Assembly: GCF_003052295.1 (NCBI RefSeq)
Contig: NZ_QBLC01000001.1
Location: 186,001-250,000 of the forward strand
Direction: 5' to 3'
Length of the DNA: 64,000 nt
Source of the DNA: Trichococcus paludicola
GTDB taxonomy: Bacteria; Bacillota; Bacilli; Lactobacillales; Aerococcaceae
Within the stretch, counting starts at the first letter, position 1. The number at the start of each line of letters is the position of its first letter. Below the pieces are notes generated by a model, which saw only the letters and a program-made list of their open reading frames with translations, was not told where the DNA came from and did not search any database. Below, piece after piece: positions 16,852 to 26,303 of the stretch. A program made the position numbers and the translations under genes.

Positions 16852-17513
16852 AGACGGATCTGAAACTGGTCGCGAAGTACCTTGGCTTCGGCAACAAACA
16901 ACCGGACGAACGGACAAGGAACGATATGGAGGCCATCGCCGCCCAGTTTGAGCAGGCAGTCAATGGGAAATGGACTTATGGACACTATCTCCTGGACCAC
17001 TCAGTTGAGGGATTGATCACGCTGGAGGGGACCGCTGTGGTGCTGGAAGGGAAAAGCATCACCCGCACGCTTAAGCGATGCAAGGAGGTCTACATCATGG
17101 TCTGCACGTTAGGCGCGCAGGGGGACCTCCTCATCGAGCGCAATAAGATGATGTCGCCTACCTTAGGCATGATCGCGGATGCCTGTGCATCTGCATTCGT
17201 CGAGACGATCGCGGACAGTTGCCAGCAGGAAATCGAAAGCCAATTGCCAGCGGGAGCCGCATTGACTTTCCGGTACGCGCCCGGATACGGGGATCTTCCT
17301 TTGGCCACCAACAAAACGCTGCTCGGGGAATTACAGTCCGACAAGCGGATTGGGGTCCATCTGACGGACTCGATGCTGATGACGCCAAGAAAGTCAATCG
17401 TGGCGATTTTGGGCGTTCTGGAGGAAGGCACCTCCAAAGGCAAGAACCATCGCTGCGGAAACACCAGCTGCAGCGCGTGCGATCTGAACGACAGCTGCAC
17501 AGCCAGAAGTTAA
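16848..17513 (+). CDS. stand-alone methionine synthase activation-domain protein
   Basis: A 221-residue protein matching the C-terminal reactivation domain of cobalamin-dependent MetH, which binds SAM to re-methylate oxidised cobalamin. The RYAPGYGDLPL stretch corresponds to the RxxxGY SAM-contact region. The metH gene that follows lacks this domain, so the enzyme is split, as known for some Firmicutes and Thermotoga. An added C-terminal tail has four cysteines (RCGNTSCSACDLNDSC) that could hold a metal or iron-sulfur centre and supply electrons, which is speculative. ATG overlaps the metF stop. Confidence 0.85.
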   Translation: MKTDLKLVAKYLGFGNKQPDERTRNDMEAIAAQFEQAVNGKWTYGHYLLDHSVEGLITLEGTAVVLEGKSITRTLKRCKEVYIMVCTLGAQGDLLIERNKMMSPTLGMIADACASAFVETIADSCQQEIESQLPAGAALTFRYAPGYGDLPLATNKTLLGELQSDKRIGVHLTDSMLMTPRKSIVAILGVLEEGTSKGKNHRCGNTSCSACDLNDSCTARS

Positions 17514-17529
17514 GCTAGGAGGCAAAGGA

Positions 17530-19911
17530 ATGGATATCAGGAAACAAGTTGGAGAAGAGCTGCTTCTCTTTGATGGAGCGATGGGCACGATGCTCCAGAC
17601 ATACGGGATGAAAGCCGGCCAAAATCCGGAAGCGTTGAATGTGGAGGATCCCGAGCTGATCGGCCGGATCCATAGGGAATACGTCGAAGCCGGCGCGCGG
17701 TTCATCACGACCAATACTTTTGGTGCGAATGCCTACAAACTCAAGGAAACGGGCTACTCCGTCACGGAAGTGATCACTGCGGCAGTCGAAATCGCCAAAG
17801 CGGCAACGGCAGGGACCGCGGCGCAAGTAGCGCTTGATATCGGACCGGTAGGGAAGATGATGAAACCGATCGGATTGCTTGATTTCGACCAGGCTTACGA
17901 TTATTTCCGCGAACAAGTGACGATTGGAACAGCGGCCGGAGCTGATCTGGTCCTCATCGAAACGATGTCGGATCTGGCAGAAATGCGCGCGGCCGTTTTG
18001 GCTGCGAAAGAACACAGCGACCTGCCAATCTTCGCGACGATGACCTTTACGGATGACGGCAATACGCTGACCGGAACCGAGCCGGAAATCATGGCGCTCT
18101 CCTTGGATGCATTGGGTGTGGATGTGCTGGGCGTAAACTGCTCATTGGGGCCAAAGGAACTGATTCCCATCATCAAAAGGATTCTGGCCTTCACGAACAC
18201 GCCGGTGATGGTGCAGGCAAATGCCGGTATCCCTGTGACGGAAGCGGGCGTCGCCAAATATTCCGTCACTTCCGCGGACTATCTTGAGGTCGCGAAGGAG
18301 CTTGCCGGTTTGGGGGTTTCTGTGATTGGGGGCTGCTGCGGCACGACACCAGAGTATATTCGCGATCTGCAACAGGCATCAACTTCTTTTGCGAAAAGGG
18401 AAGTCAATCATTTGAAACGGTACGTTTGTTCCGCGCAGAAAAAAGTTTGCCTGGACGGCCAGATCACCCTCATCGGTGAGCGGATCAACCCGTCAGGCAA
18501 CAAGGCTTTGAAGGAACAATTCGTGGCAGGCAATCCATTGGCGGCCATCAAAGTCGCTTTTGAACAGGTCCAAAAAGGTGCGGATGTTTTGGATGTCAAC
18601 ACCTCTTTGCCGATGATCGACGAAACGGACTACATGACAAAAATCATCGATGGGATGAGCGGACTGGTGGAAGCACCGTTGCAATTCGATTCGACCAAAC
18701 CGGAAGTGCTTGAAGCAGCCTTGAGGCGCTACAGCGGTGTTGCGATCGTCAATTCGGTCAATGGGAAAGAATCCTCGATGGCCGAAATTTATCCGATCGT
18801 CCAGAAATACGGTGCCTTTGTCGTGGCCTTGTGTCTGGATGAAGCCGGCATCCCGGATGACGCGGACGGCCGGACCAAGGTCGCCCAAAAGCTGATCGAT
18901 CGAGCGGGAGATTATGGTATCGGCTCTGAAAGACTGTTGGTGGATTGCCTTGTGCTCACTGCGGCTGCCCAACAGAAAGCGGTAATGGAGACGCTGAAGG
19001 CATTGCGCTGGGTCAAGGAAAACACGCAAGCGTTGACCACTTTGGGACTGAGCAACGTTTCCTATGGACTTCCTTTCCGAGCCTTGATCAACCGTACCTA
19101 TTTTGCGATGGCCCTGACTTCGGGATTGGATACGGTCATCATCAATCCAGGGGCCGACGGAATCGTCGACACGATGCGCGCCTTCAATGTTCTGTCAGGA
19201 CAAGACGAAGGTGCCATCGACTATATCGACTACAACAACAAAAAAGCTGTGGTCAAATCCGATGGGCCCAAGCAGGAAAACGTGGTCCGTTCCTACCGGG
19301 AAATGCTCTTGGAGGGCGACGAAACTGGGATCATGAAGGCGACCAACGCGCTGCTTAAAGACAATACGCCATTGGCTGTCGTTGACGATCACATCGTGCC
19401 GGCATTGGATGAAGTCGGCAAACTCTATGAGCAGAAGAACATCTTCCTGCCTCAGCTGATCCGCGCCGCCGAAACGGCCGGCAAAGCCTTCGAAACGATC
19501 CGCGCAAAACTTGCTGCAGGCAATGAGAAGCTGGAATCGAAGGGAACCATTGTGATGGCCACCGTAAGAGGGGATATCCATGATATCGGGAAGAATCTGG
19601 CGAAAGTGCTGCTTGAAAACTATGGCTACGACGTCATCGATCTGGGCAAGGATGTTCCAATCGAGGAGGTTGTGGCGGTCGCCAAGCAACATCAAGTCAA
19701 ATTGGTCGGACTGTCTGCGTTGATGACGACGACCGTCACTGCGATGGAGGACACGATCACAGCCTTGCGCGAGGCTGGTTTGCCTGTGAAGGTGTTCGTC
19801 GGTGGAGCCGTACTGACTGAAAAGTACGCCAAGGCCATCGGTGCGGATTACTACTGCAAAGATGCCCGAGCCGGCGTCATGGTAGCCGAAGAAGTTTTTA
19901 GTAGAATGTAA
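17530..19911 (+). CDS. metH: cobalamin-dependent methionine synthase without activation domain
   Basis: A 793-residue enzyme that transfers the methyl group of methyl-THF to homocysteine through cobalamin. Domains in order: homocysteine/zinc domain (1-290, zinc cysteines in GGCCGTT near 268-271), pterin-binding domain (about 310-570), B12 cap (about 590-670) and B12-binding Rossmann domain with DIHDIG (682-687), whose histidine ligates cobalt. The usual C-terminal activation domain is missing and is encoded just upstream. The ATG follows AGGAGGCAAAGG. Expected regulator is the neighbouring LysR protein through the MET-box. Confidence 0.95.
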   Translation: MDIRKQVGEELLLFDGAMGTMLQTYGMKAGQNPEALNVEDPELIGRIHREYVEAGARFITTNTFGANAYKLKETGYSVTEVITAAVEIAKAATAGTAAQVALDIGPVGKMMKPIGLLDFDQAYDYFREQVTIGTAAGADLVLIETMSDLAEMRAAVLAAKEHSDLPIFATMTFTDDGNTLTGTEPEIMALSLDALGVDVLGVNCSLGPKELIPIIKRILAFTNTPVMVQANAGIPVTEAGVAKYSVTSADYLEVAKELAGLGVSVIGGCCGTTPEYIRDLQQASTSFAKREVNHLKRYVCSAQKKVCLDGQITLIGERINPSGNKALKEQFVAGNPLAAIKVAFEQVQKGADVLDVNTSLPMIDETDYMTKIIDGMSGLVEAPLQFDSTKPEVLEAALRRYSGVAIVNSVNGKESSMAEIYPIVQKYGAFVVALCLDEAGIPDDADGRTKVAQKLIDRAGDYGIGSERLLVDCLVLTAAAQQKAVMETLKALRWVKENTQALTTLGLSNVSYGLPFRALINRTYFAMALTSGLDTVIINPGADGIVDTMRAFNVLSGQDEGAIDYIDYNNKKAVVKSDGPKQENVVRSYREMLLEGDETGIMKATNALLKDNTPLAVVDDHIVPALDEVGKLYEQKNIFLPQLIRAAETAGKAFETIRAKLAAGNEKLESKGTIVMATVRGDIHDIGKNLAKVLLENYGYDVIDLGKDVPIEEVVAVAKQHQVKLVGLSALMTTTVTAMEDTITALREAGLPVKVFVGGAVLTEKYAKAIGADYYCKDARAGVMVAEEVFSRM

Positions 19912-19913
19912 AA

Positions 19914-19960
19914 AATCCCGGAAGAGACTCCATTCAAAATGGATCTCTTCCGGGATTTTT
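19914..19960. terminator. bidirectional terminator between metH and MFS gene
   Basis: ATCCCGGAAGAGA pairs with TCTTCCGGGAT, with A-run and T-run on the two sides, between convergent genes. Confidence 0.9.
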
Positions 19961-19963
19961 CTG

Positions 19964-21214
19964 TTAGGCTGGATGTCTCGTCTTATTCATGGCATCCGGT
20001 TTTGATCTTAAGATAACAGCACTGATAAGGAGCGCGACCGCATAAAGAGCCAACACAACGTAAAGTACGGTGTTATAGGAACCTGTCCTCGCAATGATGA
20101 AGGCACTCAATTGGTTCCCGGAAAGTCCGGCAAAAGCCCAAGCCGATAAAGCCAGTCCGTGGATGGTGCTGATGCTCGCCATCCCGAAGCGGTCGGCAAG
20201 CAATGGCGGAAGGCTGGAGAAGCCGCCACCGTAGCCGGCGTTGATGACACAAAGCGTGATGATGACTAAAGGAGCGATTGCGTTGTTGATGCCGTTCGCC
20301 AAAAGCGTCATTGCCGTAGCAGCGATAGACAGACTGAAAATCCAGATATAAATGGTGTTCCTGTCTTTCAACCGGTCACCGAACGATGCAAAGCCAAGCC
20401 TGCCGCTTGCGTTGAAGAGCGCCGTCAATGAGCTTATCGCTCCGACTGCACCGAAGCCGATGAAGTGCAGCAAATCCTTCTCCTGCGAGATGAGCGCCAA
20501 GCCGCAAGTGATGTTGATGAAGAACATCAACCAGATGCCGATGAAGGTTTTGTTCTTGAAGATGTCGAGGATATTCTCACCCTTCTTCTTCTGAATGGGC
20601 ACTTCCACCCAATCTGCCGGTTTTTTCAACAGTAGATGGCCTAGGAACATCATGATGAAATAGACAACCGCCAGGATATAGAACAGTTTGTAAAGCCGAG
20701 TCGGGTCAACGAGCGTACCATCCGCGTTTGTCGTACCCAAAAGCATCTCGATGATCGGGCTGGCGATGACTTTTGCTAATCCGAATCCGGCCACCGCTAT
20801 ACCTGTGGCCAAGCCTTTATTGTTTTTGAACCACAGCATCAGGGTTTTGACTGGCGAGAGATAGCCGATGCCGCAACCGATACCCATCAGGACACCGTAT
20901 GTCAAAAAGATGCCGATCAGCGATTTCTGTTGGATGAAAAATCCGGTTCCGGCCATCCCGGCGGCAAAACAAACGGCCGCAATCAGCGAAGATTTGTGGA
21001 TATCCTTTTCCACGACCCTACCCGCGAAGGCAGCCGACATGCCAAGGAAGAAGATGGCGATACTGAAAGCCCATTCGACCTCGCCTTTCGGCCTGCCGAT
21101 GTATTCGGCGATGCCCCCCTTCAGCAAAGACCAGCAATAGACTGTACCGATGCTGCAGTGGATCAGCAGTGCCGGAACCGCGGCACGCATCCATTTATTT
21201 TCGATGTTGTTCAT
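19964..21214 (-). CDS. MFS transporter, oxalate/formate antiporter (OFA) family
   Basis: A 416-residue carrier with 12 predicted membrane helices. The motif GVLMGIGCGIGYLSPVKT and the later NAGYGGGFSSLPPLLADRFG are typical of OFA-type MFS proteins, which move small carboxylates in exchange or symport; the real substrate is unknown. The start at 21214 (MNNIENKW) is chosen because AAAGGGGGG lies directly upstream; the longer form adds a non-conserved 18-residue leader. A near-match to the CcpA cre consensus lies at 21302-21315 in the divergent region shared with the GNAT-Maf gene. Confidence 0.88.
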   Translation of the reverse strand: MNNIENKWMRAAVPALLIHCSIGTVYCWSLLKGGIAEYIGRPKGEVEWAFSIAIFFLGMSAAFAGRVVEKDIHKSSLIAAVCFAAGMAGTGFFIQQKSLIGIFLTYGVLMGIGCGIGYLSPVKTLMLWFKNNKGLATGIAVAGFGLAKVIASPIIEMLLGTTNADGTLVDPTRLYKLFYILAVVYFIMMFLGHLLLKKPADWVEVPIQKKKGENILDIFKNKTFIGIWLMFFINITCGLALISQEKDLLHFIGFGAVGAISSLTALFNASGRLGFASFGDRLKDRNTIYIWIFSLSIAATAMTLLANGINNAIAPLVIITLCVINAGYGGGFSSLPPLLADRFGMASISTIHGLALSAWAFAGLSGNQLSAFIIARTGSYNTVLYVVLALYAVALLISAVILRSKPDAMNKTRHPA

Positions 21215-21301
21215 TTTGAAGCCCCCCTTTAGGATATAATATGATGGAATTAGTGAATATTCATTCAATCTATCGTCATCATACTATCGAATTGCCGTTT
21301 G

Positions 21302-21315
21302 TGCAATCGCTTTCT
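21302..21315. promoter_or_regulatory. near-consensus cre site
   Basis: TGCAATCGCTTTCT matches 12 of 14 positions of the reverse-complemented cre consensus (TGWAANCGNTNWCA). It sits between divergent MFS and GNAT-Maf genes. Confidence 0.3.
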
Positions 21316-21445
21316 GACACAGCCGGGGAGAGGCAGTTTGTCTAATCCGGACAATTTTTTCCCCTGGGAGGGCGCGCAGACGGAATTTTCTGGAAAAATC
21401 GAAGATTTGTCGGTAATATGAACTATGGAGAGTAAAGGAGGAATC

Positions 21446-22585
21446 ATGAAGATGCAAGTGAATATTAGAAAAGCTGAACTGCAGGATTTGGCTGCATTGA
21501 AAATAATAGAGGATGCTTGTTTTCCGGAAGCCGAGGCGGCAACGCTAGAATCACTCAGCGAGCGGCTGCAGCTGTTCCCGGAGAGCTTCCTGGTTGCCGA
21601 AGTCGAGGGCGAACTGGTGGGATTCGTGAACGGCGCCGTCATCGATGAGCCGATCATCCGGGATGCCCACTACCATGATGCCGCCTTGCATAATCCAGAG
21701 GGTGCTTATCAAAGCGTATTCGGCTTGGATGTGAGTCCGACCTTCAGAAGGCAAGGAATCGCTGAAAAACTGCTGACGGCCCTGATCGCTGCGGCCAGGC
21801 AAGCGGGCAGAAAAGGCGTGACGCTGTGCTGCAAAGAGGAAAAGATCCCTTACTACGAGAAATTCGGGTTGGTGAATAGCGGTAGATCGGGCTCCACGCA
21901 CGGAAACGCCGTTTGGTATGACATGATTCTGCATTTTGAAGAAGGAAGAGGCGAGCAAATGGAGCCGGAAATCATATTGGCGAGTCAATCGCCAAGGCGC
22001 AGCGAATTGCTGGCCTTGTGCATCAAGGACTTCACAGTCCAGGCTGCGGATATCGACGAAAAAGCGATAGAAGAACACGTTCTGGCCGAAGCGGGACAGG
22101 AAACGTTCCTGGACACTGCCACAGAGTTGGTGGAAACATTGGCGAGGGAAAAAGCGGCGGTCATCCATCGCGAAAACAGAGAAGCCATGGTCATCGGTTC
22201 GGACACTGTGGTCGTGTTGGATGAAAAGATCCTGGGCAAACCGGTTGATGAAGCCGACGCCTATGCGATGCTGCGCGCAATGGCAGGCAAGACCCATTCG
22301 GTACTGACTGGCGTCAGCATTTTATGGGGCGAAAAGGAAGAGACCTTTGCTTCCGAGACGAAAGTCAGCTTCTTTGAGTGGGACGATCGGATGGAGGCGG
22401 AAGTGAAAGCATATGTGGCATCGGGCAAGCCGATGGATAAAGCCGGAGCATACGGCATCCAGGAGGAAGCAGCACTCTGGGTTTCCAGTATCGAAGGCGA
22501 TTACAACACGATCGTCGGGTTTCCGGTCGCCCTGGTCGATAAAGCCATCCACCGCTTGCTGATAAAAGCACAGACAGAGAAGTAG
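21446..22585 (+). CDS. GNAT acetyltransferase fused to Maf nucleotide pyrophosphatase
   Basis: One open frame of 379 residues encodes two enzymes. Residues 1-165 form a GNAT acetyltransferase (acetyl-CoA loop region SPTFRRQGIAEKLL). Residues about 172-379 form a Maf protein (ILASQSPRRSELL start, GSDTVVVLD and GKPVDEADAYAML), a family that hydrolyses non-canonical or UTP/dTTP-type nucleotides and was linked to septum arrest. ATG 21446 follows AAAGGAGG. An internal ATG at 21959 with GGAAGAGGCG upstream could start Maf alone, so both fused and separate products are possible. No stop or frameshift separates the parts. Confidence 0.85.
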   Translation: MKMQVNIRKAELQDLAALKIIEDACFPEAEAATLESLSERLQLFPESFLVAEVEGELVGFVNGAVIDEPIIRDAHYHDAALHNPEGAYQSVFGLDVSPTFRRQGIAEKLLTALIAAARQAGRKGVTLCCKEEKIPYYEKFGLVNSGRSGSTHGNAVWYDMILHFEEGRGEQMEPEIILASQSPRRSELLALCIKDFTVQAADIDEKAIEEHVLAEAGQETFLDTATELVETLAREKAAVIHRENREAMVIGSDTVVVLDEKILGKPVDEADAYAMLRAMAGKTHSVLTGVSILWGEKEETFASETKVSFFEWDDRMEAEVKAYVASGKPMDKAGAYGIQEEAALWVSSIEGDYNTIVGFPVALVDKAIHRLLIKAQTEK

Positions 22586-22601
22586 TTGTTGAAAGCAAGA
22601 A

Positions 22602-22645
22602 AAAACGATCGCGGTCAGCTGGATGCTGAGTGCGATCGTTTTTAT
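22602..22645. terminator. bidirectional terminator after GNAT-Maf gene
   Basis: AAACGATCGC pairs with GCGATCGTTT, with an inner AGC/GCT pair, followed by T5; it lies between convergent genes. Confidence 0.9.
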
Positions 22646-22647
22646 TG

Positions 22648-23211
22648 TTACCGGTCGGTAAGTTCGATCTGGCGGATGACGCGCGCCGGATTCCCAGCAA
22701 TCACGACATTGTCTGGGAAGGATTTGGTCACGACGCTGCCCATACCGACGACGACATTGTCCCCCAGCGTGACACCTGGACCAATCACGGAAGAGCCGCC
22801 GATCCAGACATTGTTCCCGATCGTGATCGGTTTGCCGTATTCCCAGCCGCTGTTCCGTTCGACAGGGTCAAGCGGATGGGTGGCGGTATAGAGGCTGACA
22901 TTCGGCGCAATCATCACGTTGTCCCCGAAAGTGACCGGGCACGTATCGAGTATCGTGCAATTGAAGTTCGCATAGAAATTCTCGCCGACAAAAATATTGA
23001 AGCCGTAGTCCAGCGAAAATGTCGGTTCGATATAGATATTTTCCCCGGTTTTTCCGAACCAATTTTTCAACAGTTCACTGCGCTTGCGGGCATCCGTTTC
23101 GTTGTTGAAAAGGTGCATCTTTTCCCGGGAACTGTGTCGCATCGAGGAAAGCTCCGGATTGCTGGAAAAATAAAGTTCACCGGCGATCATTTTTTCTAGT
23201 TCTGATTTCAT
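22648..23211 (-). CDS. maltose/galactoside-type O-acetyltransferase
   Basis: A 187-residue left-handed beta-helix (hexapeptide-repeat) acetyltransferase of the Maa/LacA group, acetylating sugars from acetyl-CoA. It has the N-terminal Mac domain ([16 protein letters not shown]), the catalytic histidine region TATHPLDP and the C-terminal GNPARVIR end. The length is standard. The ATG is preceded by AAGGAGA. It stands alone. Maltose versus another sugar cannot be decided; detoxification of excess sugar is the usual proposal. Confidence 0.88.
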   Translation of the reverse strand: MKSELEKMIAGELYFSSNPELSSMRHSSREKMHLFNNETDARKRSELLKNWFGKTGENIYIEPTFSLDYGFNIFVGENFYANFNCTILDTCPVTFGDNVMIAPNVSLYTATHPLDPVERNSGWEYGKPITIGNNVWIGGSSVIGPGVTLGDNVVVGMGSVVTKSFPDNVVIAGNPARVIRQIELTDR

Positions 23212-23390
23212 TTTATAGTCTCCTTACGTATAGGATGGTAAATTTTTTTGGTTATATTTACTAATTATAACCAAACATTTACTGATTTGATATACGAAAT
23301 GAATCAGGTGCTATTTTATTTTTGCGTTAAAAAAAATCTTTTAACTGGAATAAGTCATTTTGAGTTTTTCAGAGATCCTTCTCATTTATT

Positions 23391-23437
23391 TTGGATTGTG
23401 GAACAAAAATGCAGTAAGATATGTGTAAGCGATGACA
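23391..23437 (+). promoter_or_regulatory. promoter and perfect cre site of the radical SAM operon
   Basis: TTGGAT (23391-23396), 18 bp, TAAGAT (23415-23420). Right after it, TGTAAGCGATGACA (23424-23437) matches the cre consensus TGWAANCGNTNWCA at all 14 positions. A site overlapping the start of transcription normally means repression by CcpA on good sugars. Confidence 0.75.
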
Positions 23438-23467
23438 TTTGCGAAGTGGATGATTGGGGTTGATGAG

Positions 23468-24340
23468 ATGAAGGAAGCTATGTTGTACGAAAAACTGGGG
23501 GACGGCAGGGTCAGATGCGGCGTCTGTCCGCATCATTGCGTCATCGCGGAAGGCAAGCGGGGCATCTGTGCAGTCAGGGAGAATCGGGATGGGACGCTGT
23601 ATGCTTTGAACTACGGGAAAGCTATCGCGGTCGCAATCGATCCCATCGAGAAGAAGCCGCTCAATCATTTCCTTCCCGGCACCACAGCCTATTCGTTTGC
23701 CACGATTGGTTGCAATCTGCGCTGTCTCTGGTGCCAGAACTGGGCGATTTCGCAGGCATCAAAACCGAATCGTCCGATTTATGGGGAGGACATCAGCCCG
23801 GAAGAGCATGTGCAGCGGGCTTTGGCTGCCGGCTGTCCTTCCATCGCCTATACGTATACCGAACCAATCATCTTTGTCGAATACGCGCTCGACACCATGA
23901 AGCTGGCCCGTGAAGCGGGATTAAAGAATATCTGGAAGACTGCCGGCTATGCGACGAAGGAGACATTGGATGCCATCATCCCATATCTGGACGCCGTTAA
24001 TGTCGATCTGAAAGGTACCGATGACGAAGTATACACAGAATATTGCGGCGGCACAGCGCAGCCAGTATTGGACACCATCAAACATTTCCATGCAGCAGGT
24101 GTGCATCTCGAAATCGCCACGCTCGTTGTGCCTGGCGTGAATGACCGTGTCGATCAACTCGAACGGATGGCGCGCTTCATCGCCGAGGAGGTCGGCAAAG
24201 AAGTGCCGTGGCATGTCAACCGCTTCTTCCCGGGTTGGAAAATGATGGACACAGCCATCACGCCGATGGAGACTCTGGAAACAGCCGCGGCCATCGGAAA
24301 GAGCTACGGATTGCTGCACGTGCACATCGGCAACATATAG
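23468..24340 (+). CDS. amrS: AmmeMemoRadiSam-system radical SAM enzyme
   Basis: A 290-residue radical SAM protein. The cluster-binding motif is CNLRCLWCQNW (CxxxCxxC), preceded by a cysteine-containing N-terminus (CGVCPHHC...GICAVREN) typical of the AmmeMemoRadiSam radical SAM member, close to pyruvate formate-lyase activating enzymes. The reaction is unknown. ATG 23468 was chosen for family length. It is co-transcribed with a MEMO/LigB-like gene 17 bp downstream, behind a CcpA site, and next to metK, the source of SAM. Confidence 0.88.
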   Translation: MKEAMLYEKLGDGRVRCGVCPHHCVIAEGKRGICAVRENRDGTLYALNYGKAIAVAIDPIEKKPLNHFLPGTTAYSFATIGCNLRCLWCQNWAISQASKPNRPIYGEDISPEEHVQRALAAGCPSIAYTYTEPIIFVEYALDTMKLAREAGLKNIWKTAGYATKETLDAIIPYLDAVNVDLKGTDDEVYTEYCGGTAQPVLDTIKHFHAAGVHLEIATLVVPGVNDRVDQLERMARFIAEEVGKEVPWHVNRFFPGWKMMDTAITPMETLETAAAIGKSYGLLHVHIGNI

Positions 24341-24357
24341 AAAAGGGGGAAAACTCA

Positions 24358-24977
24358 TGTTGGTTTTTGGCGTCATCAGTCCGCATCCGCCGCTCATCAT
24401 TCCCGAAATCGGCGGCAAGGACATCGAAAGGGTAAAACGCACAGTGGCAGCTTTGGAGACGGCGGGCAAAAGACTAGCTGACGCAGAACCGGACCGCTTG
24501 CTCATCATCTCGCCGCATGAAGGCCATGGCTATGAAGTCCCGCTGTATTATCTCGGCAAACAACTGCCTCCCAACTTGGAAATGGAAAAGATCCTGGTGA
24601 CGGAGCCTTCCTACGAGCACTATTACGAATGGGGAAAACGCAATGGGAAAGCTTGCGACCAGTCGGATCTGCGCACAGCCATCATCGCCTCTGCGGACTT
24701 GTCGCATGTGCTGAAGCCGGAGGGGCCCTACGGCTACCATTCGGCGGGGCCTTTGTTTGACAAATTAGTGATCAAAGCCATCAAGGAAAAGGATGCCGCG
24801 CAGCTGTTGCGGTTGGATGCCGGGTTCCTTGAAAGGGCGGCGGAGTGCGGGCTGCGCTCCATCCTGTTCCTGATGGGAGCTTTCGAAGGCAGGGCATACG
24901 AAGCGGAAATGCTCTCCTACGAAGGGCCTTTCGGGGTCGGTTATCTTGTCGCAACCTTCACGCCTTCGGAGACCTAG
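24358..24977 (+). CDS. shortened MEMO/LigB-like protein of the AmmeMemoRadiSam system
   Basis: A 206-residue protein related to class III extradiol dioxygenase subunit B and MEMO. It has the N-terminal SPHPPLIIPEI and the C-terminal RSILFLMGAFEG and SYEGPFGVGYLVATF segments. Compared with the family as I remember it (about 265 residues, often fused to an AMMECR1 domain), two things are missing: the AMMECR1 part, and about 60 residues in the middle, because the first histidine motif ISPH runs almost directly into EGHGYEVPLYYL. The metal site may therefore be altered. The ATG follows AAAAGGGGG. Confidence 0.8.
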
Positions 24978-25073
24978 TCCAAAGCTCAAATAAAGCTCAC
25001 ATGAAGTTGATGAAAGAGCTTGTGCAGGGTTGCAAAAATAATTTTCTCAATCAATAAGAAGAGGCGATAGATT

Positions 25074-26303
25074 ATGAAAAAAACATTTTTCACCTCGGAA
25101 TCGGTCATGGAGGGGCATCCGGATAAACTCTGTGATCAGATAGCCGACGGGATTTTGGATGCCATTCTGGAGGAGGATCCGTTCGCGCGGGTGGCTTGCG
25201 ATGTTTCCGCCAGCACCGGTTTGATCACGGTTTTTGGCCAGATAACGACGGTCAGCATGGTGGATATTCCGGCCATCGTCCGGACGATCATCCAGGATGT
25301 CGGCTATACGGACAGCGACTATGGCATCGATGGGAAGGCCTGTTCCGTCCTGATCGGCTTGGACAGGCAATCAGCGGATATCGCTGCAGGGGTCGGATTT
25401 TCATTGGAAAAACGGCTCGGGTCGGACGATGAAGCGGACCAATTGGGCGCCGGCGATCAGGGGCTGATGTTCGGCTATGCCTGCAAGGAAACGCCGGAGT
25501 TGATGCCGCTGCCGATCACGTTGGCGCATAAGTTGGCCGAGAAGGTTTCGGAGCTGCGGAAAACAGGGGAGTTGCCTTACCTGAGGCCGGACGGGAAAAC
25601 GCAGGTGACCGTGGAGTATGCAGGAGACCGGGTCAAAAGGGTCGAAGCGGTCGTAATCGCCTGTCAGCATGACGAATCGGTCGGCCAGGAACAAATCAGA
25701 GAGGATATGCTCCGGAAGGTGATTCCGGCCGTCATCCCTTCAGAGCTGTTGGATGATCAGACGAAATATTTCGTCAATGCCACCGGTCGTTTCGTCATCG
25801 GCGGTCCTGCCGGCGATTCGGGATGGACCGGTAAAAAGATCATCGTCGATACTTATGGTGGTTATGCGCGGCATGGCGGAGGCTCCTTTTCCGGGAAAGA
25901 TCCGACCAAAGTCGATCGCTCCGCCGCGTACGCTGCCCGATATGTGGCGAAGAACGTCGTGGCTGCCGGCTTGGCAGACAGCTGCGAAATACAGCTAGCC
26001 TATGTCATCGGAGTGGCCAGGCCTGTTTCCGTCCGCGTTGAAACTTTCGGGACGGCCAGCATCGGCGAAGACCAGATCGAAGAATTGGTCAAAAAGCACT
26101 TCGACCTGCGCCCAGCTGCAATCATCCGCGATTTCGTTCTGCGGAAACCAATCTACAGAAAGCTTGCCTGCTATGGACATTTCGGCAGACCCGAATTGGA
26201 TCTTCCATGGGAGCGGACCGATAAGGCCGATTTGCTGGCGGAAGAAGCGATGGATTTGAAACGATTGCCGAAACGTCAGATAGGGGATGGATTTCATGGA
26301 TAG
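25074..26303 (+). CDS. metK: S-adenosylmethionine synthetase
   Basis: A 409-residue enzyme making SAM from methionine and ATP. Signatures present: [11 protein letters not shown] near the N-terminus, [12 protein letters not shown], and [19 protein letters not shown], which binds ATP and triphosphate. Length is normal. The ATG follows AGAGGCG. The 96-bp gap upstream has a small AAGCTC/GAGCTT stem (24993-25021) but no recognisable S-box; an SMK box could not be confirmed. The next gene, a membrane methyltransferase, starts inside its end. Confidence 0.96.
   Translation: MKKTFFTSESVMEGHPDKLCDQIADGILDAILEEDPFARVACDVSASTGLITVFGQITTVSMVDIPAIVRTIIQDVGYTDSDYGIDGKACSVLIGLDRQSADIAAGVGFSLEKRLGSDDEADQLGAGDQGLMFGYACKETPELMPLPITLAHKLAEKVSELRKTGELPYLRPDGKTQVTVEYAGDRVKRVEAVVIACQHDESVGQEQIREDMLRKVIPAVIPSELLDDQTKYFVNATGRFVIGGPAGDSGWTGKKIIVDTYGGYARHGGGSFSGKDPTKVDRSAAYAARYVAKNVVAAGLADSCEIQLAYVIGVARPVSVRVETFGTASIGEDQIEELVKKHFDLRPAAIIRDFVLRKPIYRKLACYGHFGRPELDLPWERTDKADLLAEEAMDLKRLPKRQIGDGFHG

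Noticed and set aside
24978-25073. SMK-box (SAM-III) riboswitch in front of metK
   Set aside because: Expected in Lactobacillales, and a small AAGCTC/GAGCTT stem exists, but I could not match the conserved core to the known structure; a covariance model search would decide.
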